54,542 nucleotides of DNA from an uncultured Succinivibrio sp. (GCA_902772715.1 CACYBT010000294.1:1-54542), one strand, 5' to 3'. Shown: positions 1 to 9,669, counted from the first letter of the stretch. Notes: generated by a model not told the origin, from the letters alone. Numbers and translations: made by a program.

Positions 1-12
1 CACTATATGCAT

Positions 13-843
13 TTAATATTTCCCAAAATCAAGTTCAGCCACCTGATGGGTGACCCGCTGCTCCACAGGGGGCAGCTTCATATAATCGCCGAAAAGCTCG
101 GTCAAAAAAGCATGATACTCTTTAAGGACCATAAAAGAATCATCCTCAAATGGAAGCTCTGTATACGCTCCGAAAAGATAGGCACTGCGGAACTCCCGCG
201 GGGCACCGTACCGGCCTGCCAGATATGCCTGCCGTCCGGTCTTTTTCCTGTTAAGCTTATAGGGATAATTCACAATCTTTTTCCATAGCCATTCCTTTGG
301 CACCCAGAAAAAGCAGATAAGCATCATGTTGGCAACTAACTTCCGCAAAGGGGTTGTACCGTTCTTATACCCATTCTTCTTGGAATAGAGTACCAGCAGG
401 AAATTCAGAAAACGGAAATAGAGAGTGGCAAGAAACTGGTTGTCATAGATATGGTCGTAGGGAATCACATCTACCCAGAACCCGCATTCCCCTATGGTCT
501 CGGGCTGCTGGACACTGCGGTAATTAGTACCTTTGAGCACCACCTTGCTGAGGAATAACCCCAGCTTTTTATCGTGCTGGATACAGTTTAAAGTATACTC
601 AGGTCCCAGCTCCTTGGGGGCAATCTCCAGAAAACGGTCGTAATCGGGCCGCATCATGGCAATGTCGATATCGTCATCCCAGGGGATAAAGCCCTTGTGC
701 CGCACCGCACCTATCAGAGTACCGCCGGTAAGGAAGTACTTTATATCGTGCTTTGTGCAGATACGTTTTATCTCTTTGAGCACTTTGAGTTCAAGGAGTT
801 GCACCTTGCGAAGTTCTTCAGGAGTAAGGACTTTACTTGGCAT
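13..843 (-). CDS. LicD-family phosphotransferase
   Basis: A 276-residue LicD-family protein. The family transfers phosphocholine or related phosphoalditols from CDP-activated donors to surface glycans on the cytoplasmic side. Seen: the nucleotidyltransferase-like signature GGTLIGAVRH at residues 40-49 followed by WDDDID at 55-60, the metal-binding acidic cluster. The length fits the family. Its start overlaps the end of the SDR gene upstream by 11 bp, so it is the last visible gene of a CDP-alditol module (transferase, cytidylyltransferase, SDR, LicD). The donor is inferred to be the CDP-compound made by the neighbouring cytidylyltransferase; choline versus another group cannot be told from sequence. 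Confidence 0.88.
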   Translation of the reverse strand: MPSKVLTPEELRKVQLLELKVLKEIKRICTKHDIKYFLTGGTLIGAVRHKGFIPWDDDIDIAMMRPDYDRFLEIAPKELGPEYTLNCIQHDKKLGLFLSKVVLKGTNYRSVQQPETIGECGFWVDVIPYDHIYDNQFLATLYFRFLNFLLVLYSKKNGYKNGTTPLRKLVANMMLICFFWVPKEWLWKKIVNYPYKLNRKKTGRQAYLAGRYGAPREFRSAYLFGAYTELPFEDDSFMVLKEYHAFLTELFGDYMKLPPVEQRVTHQVAELDFGKY

Positions 844-1804
844 TATTCAAACTCTCTATAAGTCTGCGATATGATTCCACCAGCCCAACTTTAGGTTCCC
901 AGCCAAGAACCTTAAGCTTATCTACATTCAAATTAAGACAGATGTCTGGAGCATACCCTGCGTTAGGATCAAGGTCAAAGACAAGCTTTATCTTGTCGTG
1001 AGCAATATCGCGAATTATTGTCTCTGCTGTTTCCCGGATTGTACAGAAGGTATCTGGATTTGCAGCTGTATAGCACTCACCAGGCTTTCCTTTCTCCAAT
1101 ACAGTCAGGATTGCCGAGACTGCATCATCAATATACAGAATAGGGCGCTTGGTCTTTCCTTCGGTCTTAAGCACTATGTCCTTGCCCTCAATAACACTTC
1201 GGGCAAACTGGACAGTAACCCGGTTGTCGGTATAAGAAACTCCCGGTCCTACAGTCTGGGCAAGGCGGATAACCTTGGCCGGAACACCATACTCAGAGGC
1301 ATAGCTGGCACACAGATTCTCGCACAGCCGCTTGCTCTCGGAATAGCTGGATCTGACATTCATGACATCTATATAACCTAGGTCATTCTCCCTAATATCC
1401 CGATTATCTGCAGGAGTAACCCCAAAGGCCTCCATGCTGCTTATATAAACAAAGCCTTTAAGCTTTTTATCCTTGCACTGGTCAAGGATATTCAAGGTAC
1501 CGCCAACAGCAGTACGGATTGTCTCCACCGGTTTGTCTACAAAGTCTTTTGAGGTGGTTGTGCCTGCGGCGTGGACAATATAATCCACATCCAGGCTGCT
1601 TATATCCAGATTGCAGATATCACCATACACAGGAATGATGTTGTCGCTGCCATGGAAACAGGCCTTGAACTTCTCAGAGCTGCGGCAACAGGCATATATT
1701 TTAGCCCTCTGGCTGCTCAGATGATGCACAAGAGCCTTTCCTATAAGGCCGGTAGAGCCAGTCACAAGGACAGATGAATTTTTAAAAGATGAAAAATCTA
1801 TCAT
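833..1804 (-). CDS. NAD-dependent epimerase/dehydratase (extended SDR)
   Basis: A 323-residue extended short-chain dehydrogenase. It has an N-terminal Rossmann motif (TGSTGLIG, about residues 15-22) and a catalytic Y-x-x-x-K in SYSESKRL. It begins in an ATGA overlap with the cytidylyltransferase gene upstream (1801-1804), so the two are translationally coupled. Enzymes of this type placed between an IspD/TarI-like cytidylyltransferase and LicD probably make or modify the alditol or sugar phosphate that receives CMP. The exact reaction is not readable. A second SDR at 4893-5915 has the same kind of neighbours and similar motifs, so the pair probably act on related substrates. Confidence 0.8.
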   Translation of the reverse strand: MIDFSSFKNSSVLVTGSTGLIGKALVHHLSSQRAKIYACCRSSEKFKACFHGSDNIIPVYGDICNLDISSLDVDYIVHAAGTTTSKDFVDKPVETIRTAVGGTLNILDQCKDKKLKGFVYISSMEAFGVTPADNRDIRENDLGYIDVMNVRSSYSESKRLCENLCASYASEYGVPAKVIRLAQTVGPGVSYTDNRVTVQFARSVIEGKDIVLKTEGKTKRPILYIDDAVSAILTVLEKGKPGECYTAANPDTFCTIRETAETIIRDIAHDKIKLVFDLDPNAGYAPDICLNLNVDKLKVLGWEPKVGLVESYRRLIESLNNAK

Positions 1805-2517
1805 AATCCAAATATCTGCTGGTTCTCCCGGGCATCGTACAGAGCACGGAAGGTATAGAAATCGGCAGGAGTAGTAATCTTAATATTATCTGCACTCCCC
1901 TGCACCACATAAAGATCATGGCCGTAATGCTTCATCAGGGATGCAGAGTCTATCATATTGGTATTGCCATCCTTTATCGCTTTCTCATGAGCTTCCAGCA
2001 GTTCTCCAAGGTAGAAGCACTGAGGAGCCTTGGCAAGATAGCACTTGCTCCGGTCGGTGATGTTCTGAATCTTTTTGTCTTCCAACTCAATTATAGTCTC
2101 TGTCGCAGGGGTAACAGTAATTGCAGAGCCGTTTTTCTTGACAGATTTAATACACTCAGAAATAAGAGTATCGGTGACAAAAGGTCTTACACCATCATGC
2201 ACCAGTACAATAGAATCAGCAGGGGCAAAGTCAGACAAAGCACAGAGCCCGTTATAAATAGATTCCTGCCCAGTCTTTCCACCTGCCACAATAAGGCGCA
2301 CCTTGTCCATATCGTACTGAGTCAGTAGCTTCTGGAGATAATTGACCCATCCCTTGATGCAGACAACTACAATGTTATCCACCTCATGGTGGTTCTGGAA
2401 GTTCTCCAGAGTGTGGATAATAATCTCCTTGCCATACAGCTTAAGGAACTGCTTAGGCTTGGATCTGCTGTTCATCCGGCGGCCTGCACCACCTGCAAAA
2501 ATAAGTACATTATTCAT
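1801..2517 (-). CDS. IspD/TarI-like cytidylyltransferase
   Basis: A 238-residue cytidylyltransferase of the IspD/TarI family. It transfers CMP from CTP to a sugar- or polyol-phosphate such as ribitol-5-phosphate. Seen: the N-terminal nucleotide loop with GGAGRRM and K20/K22, and the internal VHDGVRPFV motif. IspD for isoprenoids is normally outside polysaccharide loci. Here the gene sits between a CDP-glycerol transferase-like gene and an SDR, joined by ATGA overlaps at both ends, so a role in a CDP-alditol pathway is inferred. A diverged second copy lies at 5915-6619. Confidence 0.82.
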   Translation of the reverse strand: MNNVLIFAGGAGRRMNSRSKPKQFLKLYGKEIIIHTLENFQNHHEVDNIVVVCIKGWVNYLQKLLTQYDMDKVRLIVAGGKTGQESIYNGLCALSDFAPADSIVLVHDGVRPFVTDTLISECIKSVKKNGSAITVTPATETIIELEDKKIQNITDRSKCYLAKAPQCFYLGELLEAHEKAIKDGNTNMIDSASLMKHYGHDLYVVQGSADNIKITTPADFYTFRALYDARENQQIFGL

Positions 2518-3677
2518 CGGTTATTTCCTTGTATAATTGCCTCAATAAAATCAGCTGTTTTAGCAGCTGCATTGCCATCTTCATAACAACCTTTCTCTTT
2601 AAGAAAAGTTATTTTAGCTGTTTTAAAAGCATTTGCATCATAATTAAGAATTATTTTTTCCATTTCATCATTGTTTTCTGCTTTTGGAAATGGAGTAGTC
2701 TTAATTGGATAAGTAAATCCTCTTTCTTCATCATATTCAGAAAGATCTGGCAAAAAAAGAAACGATGGCCGATCCAACAGCAGGTAATCGTAACTCCAGC
2801 TGGAATAGTCGGAACACCCTGCATCGGAAGCAATCATAAGTTGATACATATCTGGTTCATTAGCCCAGATAAACTCTGAATCGCATTTTGGGATCCAGCT
2901 GGCATTTTCCCTGTCTTTGAAATGCAGGCGCAGAAGAATAACCCATTTGCCACCAAACCGTTTCTCCAAATTTTTCTTCAGACGAGAAAAATCCAGAGTC
3001 ATCCAAGAAGTATTGTGGTCATCTCGGAACGTAGGGGCATAAAGAAACATTTTTACATCTTCAGTAATCTTGAGCTGTCCACATATCTTTTCCCGGATAC
3101 TGTGATGTTCTTCTGTACGGAAAAGAATGTCATTGCGGGCATGTCCAAAAGGAAGCATCTGGCTTTTGGGCCACAGATTCTCTCTGAAAATTGTTTCCTC
3201 AAAAGTGCTGTTTGTAATACAGTAATCTGTGGCATCTGCTGCTTTTGAAGCAATCTTCATCCATAGTTCATCGCCTGAATACTTTTTTATACCTAGACTC
3301 CCATGCCAGGTATTGATATAAATCTGATCTTTCTTCTTTGGAATACCAAACCATAGACAGTTTATTGCATTATCAAGCCATACCTTGGCAGAGGCCTGTT
3401 CTTTAATCATCCTAAAGCTGCCACGACGCACCAGAGTAATTCCCAAGGGAAACTGTCTGCGGGCCTCCTCTTCTTTTCCAATATATGGCCAGACAATCTT
3501 CAGTCTGTTATTTCTAGAAAGAAGCTCCTTAACTATTGCCCTTGGATTGCAGGAATACTTGTTGTCAAACGTCATGACAAAAACTTTATCAGAATCAATT
3601 TTACGACTCAGAGACAGACAAAGTGCCTTTATAAGAGTTTCACCTATAATATGTTTCAGTGTTTTAAAATATCGCAT
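2514..3677 (-). CDS. CDP-glycerol glycerophosphotransferase-family protein
   Basis: A 387-residue TagB/TagF/TarB-type transferase, which adds glycerol-, ribitol- or other alditol-phosphate from a CDP donor to a growing glycan. Seen: TWHGSLG in the middle, GHARNDIL, APTFRD, and the C-terminal DYSSWSYDY followed by the donor-site region. I place the start at the ATG at 3677 (MRYFKTLKH) rather than further upstream, because the longer reading only adds a Cys-rich stretch inside the preceding gene. It overlaps the preceding paralog by 22 bp. Two such transferases in tandem suggest a phosphodiester-linked, teichoic-acid-like backbone or decoration. Confidence 0.85.
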   Translation of the reverse strand: MRYFKTLKHIIGETLIKALCLSLSRKIDSDKVFVMTFDNKYSCNPRAIVKELLSRNNRLKIVWPYIGKEEEARRQFPLGITLVRRGSFRMIKEQASAKVWLDNAINCLWFGIPKKKDQIYINTWHGSLGIKKYSGDELWMKIASKAADATDYCITNSTFEETIFRENLWPKSQMLPFGHARNDILFRTEEHHSIREKICGQLKITEDVKMFLYAPTFRDDHNTSWMTLDFSRLKKNLEKRFGGKWVILLRLHFKDRENASWIPKCDSEFIWANEPDMYQLMIASDAGCSDYSSWSYDYLLLDRPSFLFLPDLSEYDEERGFTYPIKTTPFPKAENNDEMEKIILNYDANAFKTAKITFLKEKGCYEDGNAAAKTADFIEAIIQGNNR

Positions 3678-4906
3678 ATCAGTTTTGCAGTTCTCTCGCT
3701 GGCATGACCATCCTCGACACAACCTTTATCCTTGAGAAATGCCTCCACTTTATCAAGATACTCATCGTCATTATAGCTTTCGATAGCTTGAACAAGTTGG
3801 TCATTGTCCTGTGCAATTGCAAAAGGTGTTGTCTCAATAGGATAATAGAATCCCCGGTCATGTTTTTTATATTCCTCAATATCTGTGGCAAACAGGAATC
3901 CTGGTTTTCTTGAAAGAATAAAATCATAGACCCAGCTGGAATAGTCGGTAATTGCAATATCGGTAATTGCCACCAGTTCCTGCATATCTGGATAATCGGT
4001 CAGATCAATAACACAATCTGGAAGTGTTGAATTAAACTCCAGAGCCAAAAGTCTCATAGAAGGATGATACCGCAGGAACAACTTCCATTCTCCCCCGAAC
4101 CTCTGCTTTACGGCATCAAGTACCCGGCTATAGTCCAGATTATAGTATTCAAAGCTTTTGGAGTTCCTGAAAGTAGGTGCATACATTATTATTTGAGTAT
4201 CAGCCGGGATTCCATATTTTTTATAGATTGACCGGCGAAGTTCTTCTCTTTTTTCCTTGAATGCAGGGAACATTATATCGTTCCTTGGATGCCCATACAT
4301 CATCATCTTTGTATTGGGCCAGTAAGTCTCTTTTAGGGAGTGTTCCTCCAGAGTGCTGTTGATGATGCAATAATCTGTACGCTTTCCTGTATAGGTCAAA
4401 GAAAAAACTCTTAGAAGAGAATCTGACTTTATAACTTCCTTATTGTGTTTTTTCAGCCCAAGGGAACCATGCCATGTCTCTATTAAAACCTGATTTTTTT
4501 TCAAGAAGAACGGCCGTTGTAAGAAGAGGAAAGAGTTTGTCACAATAATTTTAGCCGAATAGAGCTCCCTGAAATATTCGTAGGAGTTCAATCTGACTTT
4601 CTTATAATGATATGGAACAGCTCCATCCCCTTTTATATCTGGAATACGCCATACAATATCTGTTTGGGGCCTAATCTTATAAAGTTCCTCGCTTATATAC
4701 TTTGGGTTGCAGGTGAACATACTTTCCTGCGTCATGAAAAATACTTTATTAGAATCTATCTTGCAGAACCACTTGAAAACGGCCCTGGCAATCAGACTTA
4801 GAAGAATACCCAACTTATTTAAAATAACTGTCAACATCCAAGTGAAGAAATTGCCGTCAATTATTTCTTTTAAAAACTTTTTTGTTATTTTCTTAATTAT
4901 CCCCAT
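3656..4906 (-). CDS. CDP-glycerol glycerophosphotransferase-family protein (second copy)
   Basis: A 416-residue paralog of the next gene (2514-3677). It carries the same family signatures: ETWHGSLGLKKH, YGHPRNDIM, YAPTFRNS and DYSSWVYDF. A hydrophobic stretch near residues 25-45 may anchor it to the membrane face, as in TagB/TagF enzymes. The gene overlaps the SDR upstream by 14 bp. The divergence between the two copies suggests different acceptors or sequential linkages rather than a recent duplication. Which alditol phosphate is used cannot be told from sequence. Confidence 0.85.
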   Translation of the reverse strand: MGIIKKITKKFLKEIIDGNFFTWMLTVILNKLGILLSLIARAVFKWFCKIDSNKVFFMTQESMFTCNPKYISEELYKIRPQTDIVWRIPDIKGDGAVPYHYKKVRLNSYEYFRELYSAKIIVTNSFLFLQRPFFLKKNQVLIETWHGSLGLKKHNKEVIKSDSLLRVFSLTYTGKRTDYCIINSTLEEHSLKETYWPNTKMMMYGHPRNDIMFPAFKEKREELRRSIYKKYGIPADTQIIMYAPTFRNSKSFEYYNLDYSRVLDAVKQRFGGEWKLFLRYHPSMRLLALEFNSTLPDCVIDLTDYPDMQELVAITDIAITDYSSWVYDFILSRKPGFLFATDIEEYKKHDRGFYYPIETTPFAIAQDNDQLVQAIESYNDDEYLDKVEAFLKDKGCVEDGHASERTAKLICDILKH

Positions 4907-5915
4907 TATTAAATATATCCTTCAAGCCTTCGTCTATACTGTACTGGACTCTCCATCCCAACCCCTCAAGCTTATCTGTGGCAAGTATCAACTGCTTGGT
5001 CTGCAGAAATGTTGTACCAGCTGGTCTGGTATCCGGGTCATAAATCAGTTTAACTCCGCCATAGTCTGCAATTTTCTTAGCATAGTCATACATAGAAATC
5101 GTTCCACCTGGGTTTCCTATGTTGTAAACCTCTCCGCACTCCCCCTTGAGAAGCACATAAAGCAGGCCAGAGACACAGTCATCTACATAACAGTAAGAAC
5201 GGACCTGCTCACCCCTGCTGTACATAACAATATCTTTCCCGCTCAGTGCCTGCTGAAGAAAATAGACATCTGCCCTTTTATTCGAATCAATGACTGACCT
5301 GCCGAAAATATATGCTGGCCGGACAATTACTGTATCTGTTCCATACTGTTTTGTATAACAGGCACACATAGTCTCAGAGGCCCGCTTGCTCTCAGGATAG
5401 CAGGCACGGAATTTTGCAGGATCAATCTTGCCCAAAGTGTCCTCATAGAAGATCTCAACACCGTCAAAATTCTCGCCATATATCTCGGAACTGGATACAA
5501 ACATAAACCGACAGTCTTTATGCATACGGGCAAATTCTAACAGATTGTAAGTCCCAAAGAGGTTAGCCTTCATCACATCAACAGGAACTGTATTGAACGC
5601 CCCCGGATGAGCAGAACTTGCTGCATGTACAATAAAATTAAAATATTCATCTACAGAAAGAGGTTCTGCAACATCCTGCACAATCAAATGCACATTATTT
5701 CCAAGAATATTCTGAAAACGAGCTTTGCCCCGTTCTTCACTTCGACATAATAGGAACAACTCCAAAGCTAACTTTTCTTTTCGAGAAATCGTATACAGCA
5801 TCTCGGCTAATGTAGATGCTATTAAACCATTGGCTCCCGTGATAAGAATCTTTGCCTTTCTCAATTTCTCTAAAGGTAGCCCAGCTGTCATAACCTTATA
5901 AAAACCTTGCTTCAT
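4893..5915 (-). CDS. NAD-dependent epimerase/dehydratase (extended SDR, second copy)
   Basis: A 340-residue extended SDR with an N-terminal TGANGLIAS Rossmann motif and a catalytic Y-x-x-x-K in YPESKRASE. Its start shares one base with the stop of the cytidylyltransferase gene (5915, TAATG junction). Like the gene at 833-1804, it belongs to a module of transferase, cytidylyltransferase and SDR, but the internal gene order differs (cytidylyltransferase, SDR, transferase in the direction of transcription). Its role is inferred to be preparing the substrate that becomes CDP-activated. The precise chemistry is unknown. Confidence 0.8.
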   Translation of the reverse strand: MKQGFYKVMTAGLPLEKLRKAKILITGANGLIASTLAEMLYTISRKEKLALELFLLCRSEERGKARFQNILGNNVHLIVQDVAEPLSVDEYFNFIVHAASSAHPGAFNTVPVDVMKANLFGTYNLLEFARMHKDCRFMFVSSSEIYGENFDGVEIFYEDTLGKIDPAKFRACYPESKRASETMCACYTKQYGTDTVIVRPAYIFGRSVIDSNKRADVYFLQQALSGKDIVMYSRGEQVRSYCYVDDCVSGLLYVLLKGECGEVYNIGNPGGTISMYDYAKKIADYGGVKLIYDPDTRPAGTTFLQTKQLILATDKLEGLGWRVQYSIDEGLKDIFNNGDN

Positions 5916-6619
5916 TACTGTTTTTCCCTCATCACAAGCAATGATTTACACAGAAGAATATCTTCCTGAGTAGTCAGACGTATATTCAACTCTGACCCCT
6001 GAGAAAAATGAACTGTCCCTCCACAGGCTATCATAAGAGTATTTGTGGCACCTAGATTGGTCAGCTGCTCTTCCGTAGCTTTCTCAAAAAGGCTCCATAA
6101 CAGAGAAAGCCGATATGCATCAGGAGTCTGAATCCTATACATTTTCTTCCGATCCAGAAACTTTGTAGAGACCAGCTCTTCTCCTTTAATCTCCATAACC
6201 TCATCTGTAACAGGAATAGCTGCTACAGCAGAACCATAACGCTGGCAGTTTGCAATTGTGTCCGATATAATCTCTTGAGATATCAAGGGGCGGTTACCAT
6301 CATGAACCAGAATCATATCATCATCTGAGTAGTGTTCCCTAATGGCAACAAGACCATTCTTAATGGATTTCAGCGATGTCTCTCCACCATTCACAATCAT
6401 TTTTACCTTTTTTATACTAAACTGCTTGCAATAGGAACGCAGTATATCGTGCCATCCTTTTACACAGACAACAACAATCTCGTCTATATTAGGGTGTTTC
6501 TCAAAAGATTCCAGTGTATAGATAATAATAGGTTTTCCGTCAATAGAAATAAACTGTTTTGGTATCCCTGCACCCATGCGCTGGCCAACACCACCTGCTT
6601 TAATCAGTGCGATGTTCAT
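5915..6619 (-). CDS. IspD/TarI-like cytidylyltransferase (second copy)
   Basis: A 234-residue cytidylyltransferase with the nucleotide-binding loop KAGGVGQRMG and the internal VHDGNRPL motif. It is clearly related to the product of 1801-2517 (shared FEKHPNIDEIVVVCVKGW-type segment) but well diverged. It overlaps the flippase gene upstream by 20 bp. Having a second, non-identical activating enzyme next to a second SDR and transferase suggests that two different CDP-alditols are produced. An isoprenoid IspD function is less likely given the context. Confidence 0.82.
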   Translation of the reverse strand: MNIALIKAGGVGQRMGAGIPKQFISIDGKPIIIYTLESFEKHPNIDEIVVVCVKGWHDILRSYCKQFSIKKVKMIVNGGETSLKSIKNGLVAIREHYSDDDMILVHDGNRPLISQEIISDTIANCQRYGSAVAAIPVTDEVMEIKGEELVSTKFLDRKKMYRIQTPDAYRLSLLWSLFEKATEEQLTNLGATNTLMIACGGTVHFSQGSELNIRLTTQEDILLCKSLLVMREKQ

Positions 6620-8075
6620 AAGTTATTCTCCTTTTTAGACTCTTAAATAAATCCATTACAAAGCGGTTCTTCTCTATAAAAAGAAGAACACCGTAAATGA
6701 CAACACCTACACATATAGCAATTATTGTACCTGTCCATAAACCAGGAATAAACCTGATGCATATGAAAGCAAATATAGCCATTACCAAGGAATTACCTAA
6801 GTATATCATAAAAAACCGACCTACTCTTTTTAAGTCAACAATCTTCCGGCACCAGAATAATTCAGTTCCAGAAAGCACACATTGAGAAATCAAAGTTGCT
6901 ATCGCAGCACCCATAGCCTGATACTTTGGAATCAATATAATATTCAAGAAAATATTACATACAGAACCGATAAGCAGTGCATACAAAACTAATTTTTCTT
7001 TTCCCATAGGAATAAATGTCTGGGTTCCGACTACACTGCCAATTCCGGTTATAACGATAATCGGATTCATAATACGCATAACTGGAATTGCTGCCATATA
7101 TTTCTCTCCGCTGAACGCCAATACAGCGGCATTACCAATCAGACAAAGACCTATTGTACTGGGTATAGAGAGAAGAAAGAATACATCAAAGTTCTTATAG
7201 ACCAGTTCTTGAAACTTTTTTTCGTCTGAATTTTTTATATAAAAGGCAAGTCTTGGCAACACAACAAACCCTATAGCTGTAATCATATGTAAAACAATTC
7301 TGTTAATTTTTGTGGCGGCAGTATAAATACCCACATCCCAGTCTCCGCAAAAAAAACCCAGCATAATCACATCTAATACCAAATAAATTTTAGACACCTC
7401 TGCCATAGCAAACATTGTAAAAACAGGTTTTAGGTGTTTCTTAATCTCAAGTCTAGTACGACTAAACAGATTTATATATTTCTTACTATGAATCCAGTTG
7501 CATATATTGGATCCTACATTTGAAATAACTGCTATTGATGCATATATCAGATAATCTTCAGGCTTATGAACAAATGCAAAAAGGAGGATAACACTGATTA
7601 TCTGAAACATAAATGCACGTAATGTGATATAACCATAATCTTCTATTCCGCCATACAGCCAATCTAAACCAAGGGCTGTAAAAAGAATTTTTGCACTTAT
7701 AACAACAAGTAAAGACCTATAATCTGCCAACTTAGGAATACTTATCATAGCAATAAAAAGCAGTAGATAAGCTATGACCGTAGAGACCATGTTAATGGTC
7801 AAAATTTCCCTAGAAACCTTTGAAAGTTGTCCTCTATCATCTCTAACTTTTGCAACTTCCCGAATTCCGTATGTAGATATTCCTAGTGTTGCAATGGTAA
7901 TAAAATAATCAATAAAAGAGCGGGCAAAAGCAACTTTTCCTATCCCCTCCGGCAAAAGAATTCTTGATGAATATGGGAAAGTTATAAGAGGAAAAATCAA
8001 TATCATAAGCTGTCTGATGACATTGAATACTGCATTTAATTTTAGTGAAGGTGTTTTTTTATAACTATCTATCAT
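6600..8075 (-). CDS. Wzx-type oligosaccharide flippase
   Basis: A 491-residue, strongly hydrophobic integral membrane protein of the MOP/RfbX (Wzx) flippase family, with about 12-14 predicted membrane segments. The N-terminal half has the typical family text around YSSRILLPEGIGKVAF. It should flip undecaprenyl-linked glycan repeat units to the outer face of the inner membrane. The start (ATG, MIDSYKK) overlaps the sialyltransferase-like gene upstream by 11 bp. A second, unrelated-looking flippase lies at 22574-23992, so the window could supply two export routes, or one may serve a different glycan. Confidence 0.87.
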   Translation of the reverse strand: MIDSYKKTPSLKLNAVFNVIRQLMILIFPLITFPYSSRILLPEGIGKVAFARSFIDYFITIATLGISTYGIREVAKVRDDRGQLSKVSREILTINMVSTVIAYLLLFIAMISIPKLADYRSLLVVISAKILFTALGLDWLYGGIEDYGYITLRAFMFQIISVILLFAFVHKPEDYLIYASIAVISNVGSNICNWIHSKKYINLFSRTRLEIKKHLKPVFTMFAMAEVSKIYLVLDVIMLGFFCGDWDVGIYTAATKINRIVLHMITAIGFVVLPRLAFYIKNSDEKKFQELVYKNFDVFFLLSIPSTIGLCLIGNAAVLAFSGEKYMAAIPVMRIMNPIIVITGIGSVVGTQTFIPMGKEKLVLYALLIGSVCNIFLNIILIPKYQAMGAAIATLISQCVLSGTELFWCRKIVDLKRVGRFFMIYLGNSLVMAIFAFICIRFIPGLWTGTIIAICVGVVIYGVLLFIEKNRFVMDLFKSLKRRITYEHRTD

Positions 8076-9669
8076 AAACCTTTACTATATTATTTTCGAT
8101 ATTCATCGCAGTTTTTGCTGTGAAATCAAGGCAGTTTGTTTTTACTCTTCTTTCTTTTGCATGCCATATTGATAATATCTGCTCATCTGGATTCTTTAGC
8201 AGCCCCATGGAAAGGAAAGCAGAAGAAAGATACCCTGCCAAGTAAATATTTGGGTTTATCATCATATACATTTCTGTGGGGATTTTAGGGTCGAGAAAAA
8301 CAACGCCCCTCTCTTCAAACTCTTTTTTCCGCTCTGAAGTGACTGTTGTCCTAGGATGCTCTTTAAAATAATAGTCAATGCTGTCACCAAAATAATTAAT
8401 CGTGGAATCTAAATATTTTATTTCATTTTCCGAGGGAGGATAAGGTCCGCAGGTAAGACATATTTTTCTTCCCTTATCGAAACTTCTCTTGAAAACAGAG
8501 TAGTCCAACCCTATCATTCTAATTAATTCTTCCCTATGTTTCCCCAGGCTCTTAATACCTGCAATAAAATCAATCTTCTGGATTGTGTTCACCAAAGGGA
8601 AATGACTTCTATCACCTGCATCAAGCAACTCTGGATTATGTAAAATCCATTCAAAATTGGTATTTTCACGGGCCATGACATAAGCATATGCAAGTCGGTT
8701 TGACAACTCTATCATCTGGCAGTTGTTTTTTTGCGTCTGGGAAACAGAAGGATTTCCGCATTTGATAAAAGATTCTTTTCTCCACCTTTGGATTCCAGTT
8801 CTTATAGCCTCTTGTTTTGACATCTCCCATGAGGCTTTCATAGCCCTATAAATCTGTTCCGCATTATTATTTCTGAAAATATAATTAAATGCTTCATATG
8901 AACCAGTTCCATCACTTAACATATGGACTGTAAAATTCTTTTCAGGAACTTTATTGGCATAAAGAAAAGCCAAAGAAAAGTATGCCTGATGATCACACAG
9001 GTACAGATGAAATTTCGCCTCTGGGTTCGTTTTGTATAGATTTCCTAGATAAGAAACCATACGCTGTGCATATCTAAAAAAACCAGTATTAGCAGTATTA
9101 AGCTCTTCTTCAGTTGCAAGAGGGAATGGATAAACATTCTCTGGTAGTGCTTTATAGTCAAACAAATTCCTCTCCAACCCCACAACCGTTGGCCTTTTTC
9201 CCGAAGTTATGTCCCACATATTTATAAGGAAAATCTCGACTGGTAATGTTGCAGAAAGGTATGAAATATTATATTCAGGAGCTTTCACATCTATGGTTCT
9301 TTCTTCTTTTGCAACAAGTCTTTTACCCTTGTAATATAGTATATCCAAAGTCCAAGAACCATAATTATTGAAATTTACTTCTATCTCCCTATTATCTTCA
9401 ATTTTGTACTCTTTTTCCTGAAATTGATACTTTCCATATTCATTAGTATTAAAGGGATTATCCCAAGCCAGATATTGTACTATCTTGACTGTATCAACCT
9501 GCTTTTCGCTTATTAGTGCCTCGTTTAATTGTATCCTCCTTATCTCTGCAATATTAGTACCAGTCGGTTTAAACTTTCGTCCTTTTGAGACAAAATATCG
9601 CTTTATCCTGCGGTACTGTTGCAACACAGGATAAGGAATGAATGGTAAAAGAACTTTTCTTATTTTCAA
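8065..9669 (-). CDS. Putative sialyltransferase-like (NulO) glycosyltransferase
   Basis: A 534-residue protein. No family can be assigned with certainty, but it carries the three short motifs shared by bacterial sialyltransferases: an acidic-D-G-like SDG near residue 253 (SDGTGSYE), HP at 438-439 in KEHPRTT, and SS at 482-483 in GYLSSAFLS. The first 150 residues look like a beta-rich domain, reminiscent of the Ig-like domain of some GT80 enzymes. The locus also encodes nonulosonic-acid synthesis and CMP activation (14234-18420), which supports a CMP-NulO donor. It starts 4 bp after the ABC-ATPase gene, so it may be transcribed through that inserted gene. The family call is inference. Confidence 0.55.
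   Translation of the reverse strand: MKIRKVLLPFIPYPVLQQYRRIKRYFVSKGRKFKPTGTNIAEIRRIQLNEALISEKQVDTVKIVQYLAWDNPFNTNEYGKYQFQEKEYKIEDNREIEVNFNNYGSWTLDILYYKGKRLVAKEERTIDVKAPEYNISYLSATLPVEIFLINMWDITSGKRPTVVGLERNLFDYKALPENVYPFPLATEEELNTANTGFFRYAQRMVSYLGNLYKTNPEAKFHLYLCDHQAYFSLAFLYANKVPEKNFTVHMLSDGTGSYEAFNYIFRNNNAEQIYRAMKASWEMSKQEAIRTGIQRWRKESFIKCGNPSVSQTQKNNCQMIELSNRLAYAYVMARENTNFEWILHNPELLDAGDRSHFPLVNTIQKIDFIAGIKSLGKHREELIRMIGLDYSVFKRSFDKGRKICLTCGPYPPSENEIKYLDSTINYFGDSIDYYFKEHPRTTVTSERKKEFEERGVVFLDPKIPTEMYMMINPNIYLAGYLSSAFLSMGLLKNPDEQILSIWHAKERRVKTNCLDFTAKTAMNIENNIVKVYDR

Noticed and set aside
4707..5297. Open frame of about 196 codons on the plus strand across two glycan genes
   Set aside because: It spans the ends of a transferase and an SDR gene on the opposite strand and shows no family motif.
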